This document shows, piece after piece, positions 6,706-13,462 of a DNA stretch of 17,293 nt (the first letter of the stretch is position 1; every line of letters begins with the position of its first letter). This stretch comes from Bulleidia sp. (lineage in GTDB: Bacteria > Bacillota_I > Bacilli_A > Erysipelotrichales > Erysipelotrichaceae), in the NCBI GenBank assembly GCA_016293365.1, contig JAEDEK010000025.1, positions 1 through 17,293 on the forward strand, in the 5' to 3' direction. A program made the position numbers and the translations under genes. The notes beneath the pieces were generated by a model. It saw only the letters and a list, made by a program, of their open reading frames with translations, was not told where the DNA came from and made no database searches.

Positions 6706-7090
6706 AGCATTATGTACATCACTGATTCAGGAAGAAAAAGAGGAGACAGCCTCTCAGATTACAGATGAGATTGCAGATATCGTCATTGCAGGAGAACAGA
6801 TTCTGATCGATGGAACGCAGATGGAGGATGGCAGTGTGGATCCTGCCCATCTTTTTGTGGATATGGATGGCAGATACTATTTCAATGTCTATACATCCAT
6901 GGACACATTCCGATTCTGTAAGGGTGTCAATCCGTTTGTCCTTCCGTTAGTGAAACTTCTGGAGCCGATCTATGCGGAAGAAAGCTTCGGTGGACTTGCA
7001 ATCAATCACAAAAAAGGAGATCCGATGGTTCTGATCTCCAAAGAACAGATCTACGATGTACTTCAGCAAAGGGCTGCATCTGCCTGCTGA
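6677..7090 (+). CDS. SseB-like N-terminal domain protein
   Basis: 137-residue soluble protein that starts inside the YjjG-type gene (29-base overlap, different frame), with GGAGG at 6663-6667 nine bases before the ATG, so the pair is probably translationally coupled. The pattern HLFVDMDGRYYFNVYTSMDTF (here residues 58-78), followed by LPLVKLL and FGGLAINHKKGDPMVLISKEQI, resembles the SseB N-terminal fold (strand, TS-x-E/D turn, helix, then a GxxIN strand). Such domains are often found as small proteins of unclear role in Firmicutes. N-terminal residues 1-40 are helical and acidic. Its 3' end overlaps the minus-strand HAD gene by 28 bases with no terminator visible. The SseB link is moderate; no function is assigned. 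Confidence 0.82.
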   Translation: MQEIRLNRLEALCTSLIQEEKEETASQITDEIADIVIAGEQILIDGTQMEDGSVDPAHLFVDMDGRYYFNVYTSMDTFRFCKGVNPFVLPLVKLLEPIYAEESFGGLAINHKKGDPMVLISKEQIYDVLQQRAASAC

Positions 7091-7725
7091 ACAATCAGAT
7101 CATACAGTTCATCCATGGTGGAAGCAATGGCAATTGCCCCTGCGTCTTCCATGGATTTTCTGTTTCCATAGCCCCAGTTTACCCCAATACACGGGATGCC
7201 ATGTTCCTTTGCACCCTTTACATCAAATTCGGTATCACCGATCATGACTGCATTACCAATATGACACTGCTGTTTCAGATACTCCAGTACCGCTTCTTTT
7301 GTTTCTCTTGAATGGTCCAAAGAAGCACCGCAGATCTTTTCAAAGTATCCATCCAGTTGAAAATGCTGCAAAACTTCAATTGCGATGTTTTCCGGCTTGG
7401 AAGTGGCGATAAACAGTCTGTATCCATCTGCCTGCAGCCTCTCAAGAAGCTGACTGACACCATCGTATGGAAAGTTTTCGAACTTGCCGACAGTTGTGTA
7501 ACGTTCCCTGAAAAGACGGATCGCTTCATCTACCTGTTCCGGATTCATGCCGTAACGGGCAAAGGAAGAAGCCAGAGGAGGACCGACAAACAGGTTCAGC
7601 TCTTTCCTGCACGGTGGCTCCATTCCCATACGTGTGAATGCCTGTGCAACGCTTTTTGTAATGCCTGGACCGGAATCTGTCAGCGTTCCATCCAGGTCAA
7701 ATAAAACCGACTCATATTTTTTCAT
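7063..7725 (-). CDS. HAD hydrolase, phosphoglycolate phosphatase-like (subclass IA)
   Basis: 220 residues, the usual size for PGP/PpaX-like phosphatases. Motif I is LFDLDGTLTDS (nucleophile D10, acid/base D12), the cap carries LFVGPPLASSF (45-55), motif II is ATSKP (T108, S109), the conserved lysine is K143 in RETKEAV, and motif IV is MIGDTEFDVKGA (D164, D168). The family removes phosphate from 2-phosphoglycolate or other small phospho-compounds; the VNWGYG segment (183-188) is typical. I prefer ATG at 7725 (MKKYESV), because GAGG lies seven bases before it, over the ATG two codons upstream, which has almost no spacing. It is convergent with the SseB-like gene and shares 28 bases of coding sequence with it. 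Confidence 0.92.
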   Translation of the reverse strand: MKKYESVLFDLDGTLTDSGPGITKSVAQAFTRMGMEPPCRKELNLFVGPPLASSFARYGMNPEQVDEAIRLFRERYTTVGKFENFPYDGVSQLLERLQADGYRLFIATSKPENIAIEVLQHFQLDGYFEKICGASLDHSRETKEAVLEYLKQQCHIGNAVMIGDTEFDVKGAKEHGIPCIGVNWGYGNRKSMEDAGAIAIASTMDELYDLIVQQADAALC

Positions 7726-7780
7726 TTGCATACCTCAACAGGATTCTATCATTTTTAATGGAATGTTTTCTGTTTTTTCA

Positions 7781-7786
7781 TATAAT
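7781..7786 (+). promoter_or_regulatory. -10 element for the PDZ membrane protein gene
   Basis: A perfect TATAAT, with only a weak -35 (TGGAAT at 7759-7764, spacing 16). The expected start near 7792 leaves a leader of about 40 bases ahead of ATG 7834. Confidence 0.4.
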
Positions 7787-7833
7787 ATTCACATAGCATG
7801 CGTATTGTATTAACCGGAAAGAAGGTGTTGACG

Positions 7834-8625
7834 ATGGAAGATAACAGAGAAAACATCGAATCAGCAGATGAAGAAAAAAAGGACACGGAACAGACAGATG
7901 GCATGAAAATGATTGGAAATGAAACGGACACATCTGACTGTAATGATGATCCACAGGAAGAAAGAAATGAGCAGACATTAAAGGATCCTGAAGAAAAAAA
8001 GGAAGAGGCAGAACCACAGAAACAGACATTTAAATCAGAAAAGAAGGTGAAAAAATGTCCTTCCTGGCTGAAGACAACCGGTAAGGTAATTGGTGTCATG
8101 GCACTTACAGCCTGTGCATCCTTTGGCGGTACATATGCTGCGATCACATTCATGGAAGGCAGAATGAGCAGTTACCTGGATGATCAGCTTACTGATTTCT
8201 ATGATGATTTTGATTTCGGATATGGTCATGACTCTGGAAACGGCGGTAACAGCGGTGGCGGTATCTTTGGAGATGGTGGAAGCAATGGTTCTGCTCCAAA
8301 AACAAATGACAATTCAGCCGGACTGGGTGTATACATCTACAACAGTTCAGACGAAGCACAGATCGCCGCATTTACAGATGATTCGCTTGCGGATGATGCC
8401 GGTCTTCAGGTGGGCGATATCATTATCTCCATTGATGGAAAAGATACTGATGATTACGATGAAGTTGTGAAATGTCTGAAGGATTACAGACCGGGAGATA
8501 CTGTAAAAGTCGGTTATGAACGGGAAGGTGTCAAAGGGGAAGTTGAAGTGGAACTGATTGATCGGAATACTTCCGCATCCTCCTCGGATTTTCCATCTGG
8601 TAATGGAAACCGTTATATGCAGTAA
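7834..8625 (+). CDS. Membrane-anchored PDZ-domain protein without a protease domain
   Basis: 263 residues. Residues 1-75 are highly charged and probably cytoplasmic, rich in Glu, Asp and Lys. A single membrane helix follows at about 82-106 (KVIGVMALTACASFGGTYAA). Then comes a short acidic segment and a Gly/Ser/Asn-rich linker (130-160). A PDZ domain occupies about 162-244, with the carboxylate-binding loop GLGVYI near its start and AGLQVGDIIISIDGKDTDDY as its central signature. The topology should place the PDZ domain outside. The order charged tail, helix, low-complexity linker, PDZ is that of Gram-positive HtrA, but the trypsin-like domain is absent. Start at 7834 is chosen for GAAGG about nine bases upstream; an in-frame ATG at 7798 lies at the transcript start. 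It has its own terminator. Confidence 0.88.
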   Translation: MEDNRENIESADEEKKDTEQTDGMKMIGNETDTSDCNDDPQEERNEQTLKDPEEKKEEAEPQKQTFKSEKKVKKCPSWLKTTGKVIGVMALTACASFGGTYAAITFMEGRMSSYLDDQLTDFYDDFDFGYGHDSGNGGNSGGGIFGDGGSNGSAPKTNDNSAGLGVYIYNSSDEAQIAAFTDDSLADDAGLQVGDIIISIDGKDTDDYDEVVKCLKDYRPGDTVKVGYEREGVKGEVEVELIDRNTSASSSDFPSGNGNRYMQ

Positions 8626-8631
8626 TTTAAG

Positions 8632-8659
8632 AAAATGCACTGAAACAAGTGCATTTTTT
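8632..8659 (+). terminator. Intrinsic terminator of the PDZ protein gene
   Basis: AAAATGCACT (8632-8641) and AGTGCATTTT (8648-8657) form a perfect 10-bp stem with a six-base loop, and the T-run continues to 8659. Confidence 0.85.
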
Positions 8660-8667
8660 ACAGATGG

Positions 8668-8676
8668 TGATATACT
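8668..8676 (+). promoter_or_regulatory. Extended -10 promoter for purC
   Basis: TGATATACT matches TGnTATAAT with one mismatch. It lies just after the preceding terminator; no convincing -35. Start near 8683. I see no purine riboswitch or PurR-box pair in the short leader. Confidence 0.45.
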
Positions 8677-8706
8677 TTTGAATGTCATAAATGACGGAGG
8701 GAAAAC

Positions 8707-9582
8707 ATGAAAGAATATACACCGATTAAAGAAGGCAAGGTCAGAGAAATCTATGATGCTGGTGATGCACTGATCATGGTTGCGACTGACCGCATTTCTG
8801 CATTTGATGTCATCCTGAAAAACAAGGTCACTTCCAAAGGGGCTGTACTGACACAGATGTCTGATTTCTGGTTTGATCTGACAAAGGGCATCATTCCAAA
8901 TCACAAGATTTCAACAGATGTGAATGATATGCCTGAATTCTTCCGCAATGAAGAATTTGCAGGACGTTCCATGTTATGCAGAAAGCTGCAGATGCTTCCG
9001 ATAGAGTGTATCGTTCGTGGATATATTACAGGCAGTGGCTGGGCAAGCTATGTCAAAGACGGCACAGTCTGCGGCATTGAACTGCCGAAAGGCTTAAAGG
9101 AATGCGACCAGCTTCCTGAACCGATCTACACACCTAGTACAAAGGCTGAAATCGGTGATCATGATGAAAATATTTCTTTTGAAAAGTCTATTGAAGTTCT
9201 GGAAAAACAGTTCCCAGGCCATGGAGAAGAATATGCATCCAGAATCAAGGAAGCAACAATTGCTCTGTATAAGAAGTGTGCAGACTATGCACGCAGCAGA
9301 GGCATTATCATCGCAGACACAAAGTTTGAGTTCGGTTTGAATGAAAACGGAGAGGTTGTTCTTGGGGACGAAATGCTGACACCGGATTCCTCCAGATTCT
9401 GGCCGGTAGAAGGTTATGAACCAGGACATTCTCAGCCATCCTTTGACAAGCAGTTTGTCCGTGACTGGCTCAAGGCTAACCCAGACAGTGACTATTGCCT
9501 GCCACAGGATGTCATTGATAAGACAATTGCCAAGTATAAAGAAGCCTATACATTACTGACAGGTAAGGAAATTGACGCCTGA
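8707..9582 (+). CDS. purC: Phosphoribosylaminoimidazole-succinocarboxamide synthase (SAICAR synthetase)
   Basis: This enzyme of de novo purine synthesis joins CAIR and aspartate with ATP to give SAICAR. The 291 residues belong to the longer SAICAR synthetase type (about 290-300, yeast-like) and not the roughly 240-residue Bacillus type. Seen here: the ATP-binding start IKEGKVREIYD (7-17), VATDRISAFDV (25-35), the signature ECIVRGYITGSGW (99-111), TPSTKAEIGDHDENIS (142-157), IIIADTKFEFGL (200-211) and LGDEMLTPDSSRFW (219-232), which hold the substrate and metal residues. GGAGGG lies six bases before the ATG. It is transcribed alone, with a terminator on each side and no other pur gene in view, so the rest of the pathway must be elsewhere or absent. 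Confidence 0.98.
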   Translation: MKEYTPIKEGKVREIYDAGDALIMVATDRISAFDVILKNKVTSKGAVLTQMSDFWFDLTKGIIPNHKISTDVNDMPEFFRNEEFAGRSMLCRKLQMLPIECIVRGYITGSGWASYVKDGTVCGIELPKGLKECDQLPEPIYTPSTKAEIGDHDENISFEKSIEVLEKQFPGHGEEYASRIKEATIALYKKCADYARSRGIIIADTKFEFGLNENGEVVLGDEMLTPDSSRFWPVEGYEPGHSQPSFDKQFVRDWLKANPDSDYCLPQDVIDKTIAKYKEAYTLLTGKEIDA

Positions 9583-9588
9583 TTCATT

Positions 9589-9620
9589 CCGGTATCCGCA
9601 AAGGGTGCCGGTTTTCTTTT
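9589..9620 (+). terminator. Intrinsic terminator of purC
   Basis: CCGGTATCC (9589-9597) pairs with GGGTGCCGG (9603-9611), nine pairs with two G-U, loop GCAAA, followed by TTTTCTTTT. Confidence 0.87.
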
Positions 9621-9681
9621 GAAATATTTTCAGATTTTTCTTAGAAGGAATGAAAAAGCAAAAGGATTCATGTTATCTGAT

Positions 9682-9709
9682 TTGCTTTCTTCTGATAAAG
9701 GATTAGAAT
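9682..9709 (+). promoter_or_regulatory. Promoter of pepC
   Basis: TTGCTT (9682-9687), a 16-base spacer, and TAGAAT (9704-9709). The -10 overlaps an in-frame upstream ATG at 9708, which supports translation from 9735. A second possible pair, TTGAAA (9619-9624) and TAGAAG (9642-9647) with a 17-base spacer, lies upstream. Confidence 0.5.
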
Positions 9710-9734
9710 GAAACGCAGAGAAAGGAGAAAACAA

Positions 9735-11060
9735 ATGAATGCAATCAATATGGATCAGCTGAAGGACATCCGTACACAGTATGAGGCGGATCGCACCAAG
9801 CGTATTGTCAGAAATGCACTGACGAAAAATGATATCAGCACGGTATCCCGTGTATTTGAGGCAGAAGCTGCAAATCCGAATATATTCAGCATCAATCTGA
9901 AAACAATGAGTGCCACAAATCAGATGGCTTCCGGCAGATGCTGGCTGTTTTCCGCACTTAATGTGCTGCGTGAAACTGTTGCGAAAAAATGCAATATGGA
10001 TGAGTTTGAACTGTCTCAGAACTATCTGGCTTTCTATGACAAACTGGAAAAGTCAAACTGGTTTATGGAATGCACATTACAGGAAATTGACAATCCACTG
10101 GATTGTGAGAACATGCGTTATCTGATGGCAAATCCTGTTGGGGATGGTGGTCAGTGGAATATGGTACAGTCTCTGATCAGAAAATATGGTGTTGTACCAA
10201 AGACTGCCATGCCTGAAACCTATCAGTCCTCCCATACAAGAAACATGAACGCAGTCCTGAATAAGCGCCTGCGCCGCTTTGTTGTGGATTCCCGTAAGGC
10301 ACATCAGGAAGGGAAGGATGTTTCAAAAATCAGAGAACAGGCATTAAAGGAAATCTATGGATTCCTTGCTTCCTGCTTTGGTCTTCCACCACAGGAATTC
10401 ACATTCCAGTATGTGGACAAAGAAGGCAATACGCATGCCCGTTATCATATGACACCACAGCAGTTCTATGATGAATATGTCGGCATTGATATGAATTCTC
10501 TGATCAACTGTATCAATGGACCGACACACGACAAGCCATATTACAGAAATTTTACGGTCAGATACCTCGGTAATGTTGTTGATGGTAATCCAATCAGCCT
10601 GCTGAATATTCCAATGGAGGAAATGAAACAGGCAATCATCCAGCAGCTCAAAGACGGCGAACCTGTATGGTTTGGATGTGACTGCGGTAAGGATGGAGAT
10701 CGTGAAACCGGACTTTGGGATGATCAGCAGTATGACTATGAAGGTACGTTTGGTATGACTCTTTCCATGAGCAAGGCGGAAATGCTTGACTATGGACAGT
10801 CTGCCATGAATCATGCCATGGTGATTACTGGTGTGAATCTGGATGAAAACGGAAAACCGGATCGTTGGAAGATTGAAAACTCCTGGGGCGACAAGGCTGC
10901 CAACAAAGGTTATTTCATCGCTTCTGACAGCTGGTTTGATCAGTATGTCTATGTTGCGGCAGTTTACCGCACATATCTGAGCGAAGAAGCTCTTTCCGGA
11001 TTTGAAAAGGAAACCATTGAACTTCAGCCATGGGATCCATTTGGAACCCTTGCTGAATAA
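9735..11060 (+). CDS. pepC: Aminopeptidase C (bleomycin hydrolase family, peptidase C1B)
   Basis: A cytoplasmic, papain-fold cysteine aminopeptidase that removes N-terminal residues from peptides. 441 residues is the expected length. All catalytic parts are visible: oxyanion Q63 and nucleophile C69 in QMASGRCWLFSALN, H360 in MNHAMVITGV, and N382 in KIENSWGD. Family members form hexameric barrels that self-limit access to the active sites, with the C-terminal tail reaching into the site; here the tail ends PWDPFGTLAE. Start at 9735 has AAAGGAG eight bases upstream; the frame is open to 9708 but that codon lies in the -10 box. It is a single-gene unit ended by a terminator. No signal peptide is seen. 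Confidence 0.97.
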   Translation: MNAINMDQLKDIRTQYEADRTKRIVRNALTKNDISTVSRVFEAEAANPNIFSINLKTMSATNQMASGRCWLFSALNVLRETVAKKCNMDEFELSQNYLAFYDKLEKSNWFMECTLQEIDNPLDCENMRYLMANPVGDGGQWNMVQSLIRKYGVVPKTAMPETYQSSHTRNMNAVLNKRLRRFVVDSRKAHQEGKDVSKIREQALKEIYGFLASCFGLPPQEFTFQYVDKEGNTHARYHMTPQQFYDEYVGIDMNSLINCINGPTHDKPYYRNFTVRYLGNVVDGNPISLLNIPMEEMKQAIIQQLKDGEPVWFGCDCGKDGDRETGLWDDQQYDYEGTFGMTLSMSKAEMLDYGQSAMNHAMVITGVNLDENGKPDRWKIENSWGDKAANKGYFIASDSWFDQYVYVAAVYRTYLSEEALSGFEKETIELQPWDPFGTLAE

Positions 11061-11066
11061 GAAACG

Positions 11067-11091
11067 GTCTGCGGAATACGCAGGCTTTTTT
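11067..11091 (+). terminator. Intrinsic terminator of pepC
   Basis: GTCTGCG (11067-11073) pairs with CGCAGGC (11079-11085), with one G-U, loop GAATA, then six Ts. Confidence 0.85.
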
Positions 11092-11133
11092 GTGAAGAAT
11101 TAATCGATTCCATACCGCATCCACAGAGTATTT

Positions 11134-11142
11134 TGGTATAAT
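11134..11142 (+). promoter_or_regulatory. Extended -10 promoter of the rimO-ROK operon
   Basis: TGGTATAAT is a perfect extended -10 (TGnTATAAT); the -35 region is poor. Start near 11149 gives a leader of about 19 bases with GGAG at 11157-11160. Confidence 0.6.
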
Positions 11143-11167
11143 ACTTTTTGAAATATGGAGAATCTGA

Positions 11168-12466
11168 ATGAAAGCTGGAATCATTTCCCTTGGATGTGCA
11201 AAGAATCTGGTCGATACGGAAAATATGCTCGGCCTTTTAAAATATGCCGGTATTGAGATTACAACAGACCGCAATGAAGCGGATGTGATCATCGTCAACA
11301 CATGTGGATTCATTGAATCTGCAAAATCAGAAGCCATTGAAACCATTCTGGATGTGGCGGATCTGAAACAGAAAAACCTGAAAAAACTGATTGTGACAGG
11401 CTGTCTTGCACAGCGTTATAAACCACAGCTGATGGAAGAAATGCCGGAGGTTGACTGTTTTGTCGCAATAGAGGAATACAGGCAGCTGGGAGCCATTCTG
11501 TCACAGCAGCTGGGTGTGAAAATACCGAATGATTATGGTCTTGTACCAAGAGTTCTTTCGGGCAAACCATGGATGGCTTATCTTGCGATCAGCGATGGCT
11601 GTCTGAACCGCTGTGCTTTCTGTGCCATTCCTCTGATTCGCGGAAATCTGAAATCACGGGATATGGATGAAGTGGTCAAAGAGGCTGAAAGACTTGTATC
11701 AGAAGGTGTCAGAGAGATTACGCTTGTGGCACAGGACTGTACACGTTATATGTTTGATGTGGATCATCGTTCACATCTGTCTGAACTGCTGAAAAGACTG
11801 GATGTGATTGAGGGGCTGCATTGGATCCGTATACTTTACATGTATCCGGATGAAATGGAAGATGGATTGATTGAAACCATTGCCTCCTGCAGACATGTTC
11901 TTCCGTATTTTGACATTCCAACCCAGCACGGCAGCAATGCTGTTCTGAAAAGAATGCGCAGAAGAACAACAAGAGAAGAGATTCTTGCTCGTGTGGAAAA
12001 GATCCGCAGTATCCTTCCACAGGCTGTATTGCGTACCACACTGATCACCGGTTTCCCAGGGGAAACGCAGCAGGAACACGAAGAAACCGTTTCTCTTGTA
12101 AAGGCAATCCGATGGAATCATCTTGGGGCATTTACGTATTCACGCGAAGAAGGTACGGCTGCCTATGATATGGATGATAATGTACCTCAGGAAGAAAAAG
12201 AGAGAAGAAGAGCGGAAATCATGGCAGTTCAGGATGAAATCGCCCGCAGTATTCTGATGGAACAGATCGGCAGAGAATGCGAAGTGATTGTGGAGAGAAC
12301 TGATCCATTAACACATATGTATGTTGGCAGAACATGGATGCAGGCACCGGACAATGTGGATGGTGTCATCCGTTTTCATCCGATGAAAGAGCACACTGCA
12401 GGTGAATTTGTAACTGTACGTGTGACAAAAGTATCCGGACAGAACCTCATTGGTGAGGAGTTATAG
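11168..12466 (+). CDS. rimO: Ribosomal protein S12 methylthiotransferase RimO
   Basis: A radical-SAM enzyme with two 4Fe-4S clusters that methylthiolates the conserved aspartate of ribosomal protein S12. 432 residues is normal. The N-terminal UPF0004 domain carries its cluster cysteines C10 (SLGCAKN), C46 (NTCGF) and C79 (TGCLAQRY). The radical-SAM motif is CLNRCAFC with C145, C149 and C152. TLITGFPGET and FTYSREEGTAAY are typical of RimO and separate it from MiaB. The C-terminal TRAM-like domain spans about 370-432. GGAG at 11157-11160 is well placed for the ATG. The ROK kinase gene follows after 14 bases, and its RBS overlaps the rimO stop codon, so the two are co-transcribed. Confidence 0.97.
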   Translation: MKAGIISLGCAKNLVDTENMLGLLKYAGIEITTDRNEADVIIVNTCGFIESAKSEAIETILDVADLKQKNLKKLIVTGCLAQRYKPQLMEEMPEVDCFVAIEEYRQLGAILSQQLGVKIPNDYGLVPRVLSGKPWMAYLAISDGCLNRCAFCAIPLIRGNLKSRDMDEVVKEAERLVSEGVREITLVAQDCTRYMFDVDHRSHLSELLKRLDVIEGLHWIRILYMYPDEMEDGLIETIASCRHVLPYFDIPTQHGSNAVLKRMRRRTTREEILARVEKIRSILPQAVLRTTLITGFPGETQQEHEETVSLVKAIRWNHLGAFTYSREEGTAAYDMDDNVPQEEKERRRAEIMAVQDEIARSILMEQIGRECEVIVERTDPLTHMYVGRTWMQAPDNVDGVIRFHPMKEHTAGEFVTVRVTKVSGQNLIGEEL

Positions 12467-12480
12467 GAGGATTTATATTC

Positions 12481-13383
12481 ATGAAATGTTACATCGGTAT
12501 TGATCTTGGCGGTACAAATGTGCGCGTTGCCAAGGTCACCCAGGACGGTGAAGTCCTGGCTCAGGTAAAGGGACCATCTTATGGTACGGAAGGACCGGCA
12601 AAGGTCATGGCAAACATCAAAGCACTTGTTCATCAGATTCCTGACTGGCAGGAAGCAAGCGGAATCGGTGTCGGTGTTCCTGGCCCGGTCGAAGCAAAGT
12701 CCGGTACGATGGCATTGTCTACCAATCTGACAGGCTTTGCCGGATATCCGGTTGCTCAGGAGCTTTCCGAAGAATTCGGTATGCCGGCTTATCTTGATAA
12801 TGATGCCAATGTTGCTGGCCTTGCAGAAGCACTTGTCGGTGCAGGTAAAGGACTGAATACGGTATTCTACGTCACGATTTCCACAGGCATCGGCGGTGTT
12901 CTTGTTGTCAATGGAAAGACTGTTTCGGGTATGCATGGTTTCGGGGGTGAAGTTGCCAATATCATCATTGACCGCAACCGTGACAAGATCAACAATCTGA
13001 ACATCGGTGCCATTGAAAACGAAGCAAGTGGTACAGCCATTACACGTAAGGGAAGAGATGCATTTGGTGCAGATGCCATTCAGCATGCAGGTCAGGTATT
13101 TGATCTGGCAGAAAAGGGTGATGAGAAGGCAAAGGAAATCGTTGCGACAATGGAAGATGATCTGGGTAGATTCTTCTCCATCATCTCCTGCGTATGCGAT
13201 CCGGAAATGTTCATCATCGGCGGCGGTATGACAAAGAGTGCAGACAAGTTCCTGCCGGGAGTTATTGAAGCATTCAGAAAGTATTCTCATACAGCAGTTC
13301 ATGATACACCGTTTGTCATCGCAGGACTGGAGGAACCAGGTGTTGTCGGTGCGGCAATGGTACCATTATCTCACGAAGCTTAA
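12481..13383 (+). CDS. ROK-family sugar kinase (glucokinase-like) lacking the zinc motif
   Basis: 300 residues of the ROK fold. The phosphate loop is IGIDLGGTNVR (5-15), VGVPGPV (64-70) is conserved, the catalytic base is D108 in DNDAN (106-110), and STGIGGV (134-140) and FIIGGGM are the adenosine-side loops. ROK sugar kinases usually have an ExGH motif and a CxCGxxGCxE zinc site; here the matching positions read GGEVAN (N160 for the zinc-binding His) and NNLNIGAIENEASGTA, with no cysteines. ATP-dependent sugar phosphorylation is likely, glucose being the usual substrate, but the His-to-Asn change touches a sugar-binding position, so the sugar is uncertain. AGGAGG at 12465-12470 overlaps the rimO stop. 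It is the last gene of the operon. Confidence 0.9.
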   Translation: MKCYIGIDLGGTNVRVAKVTQDGEVLAQVKGPSYGTEGPAKVMANIKALVHQIPDWQEASGIGVGVPGPVEAKSGTMALSTNLTGFAGYPVAQELSEEFGMPAYLDNDANVAGLAEALVGAGKGLNTVFYVTISTGIGGVLVVNGKTVSGMHGFGGEVANIIIDRNRDKINNLNIGAIENEASGTAITRKGRDAFGADAIQHAGQVFDLAEKGDEKAKEIVATMEDDLGRFFSIISCVCDPEMFIIGGGMTKSADKFLPGVIEAFRKYSHTAVHDTPFVIAGLEEPGVVGAAMVPLSHEA

Positions 13384-13392
13384 AACATATCA

Positions 13393-13422
13393 GATCGGCA
13401 TGTGATTTCGTGCCGGTCTTTT
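13393..13422 (+). terminator. Intrinsic terminator of the rimO-ROK operon
   Basis: GATCGGCA (13393-13400) pairs with TGCCGGTC (13411-13418), with one G-U and a 10-base loop, followed by a short TTTT. Confidence 0.75.
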
Positions 13423-13462
13423 ATATGCCGTGTTTGTATGTTATGATTGTCCGGGTGATTTC

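Noticed and set aside
8660..8706. Purine riboswitch ahead of purC
   Set aside because: The leader between the terminator and the ATG is under 50 bases, too short for a purine riboswitch, and lacks its conserved loops.
12376..13302. 308-codon open frame on the minus strand inside the ROK kinase gene
   Set aside because: Long, but it mirrors the ROK gene, which has full motifs and an RBS. The composition (many Cys, Thr and His) is that of an antisense shadow.
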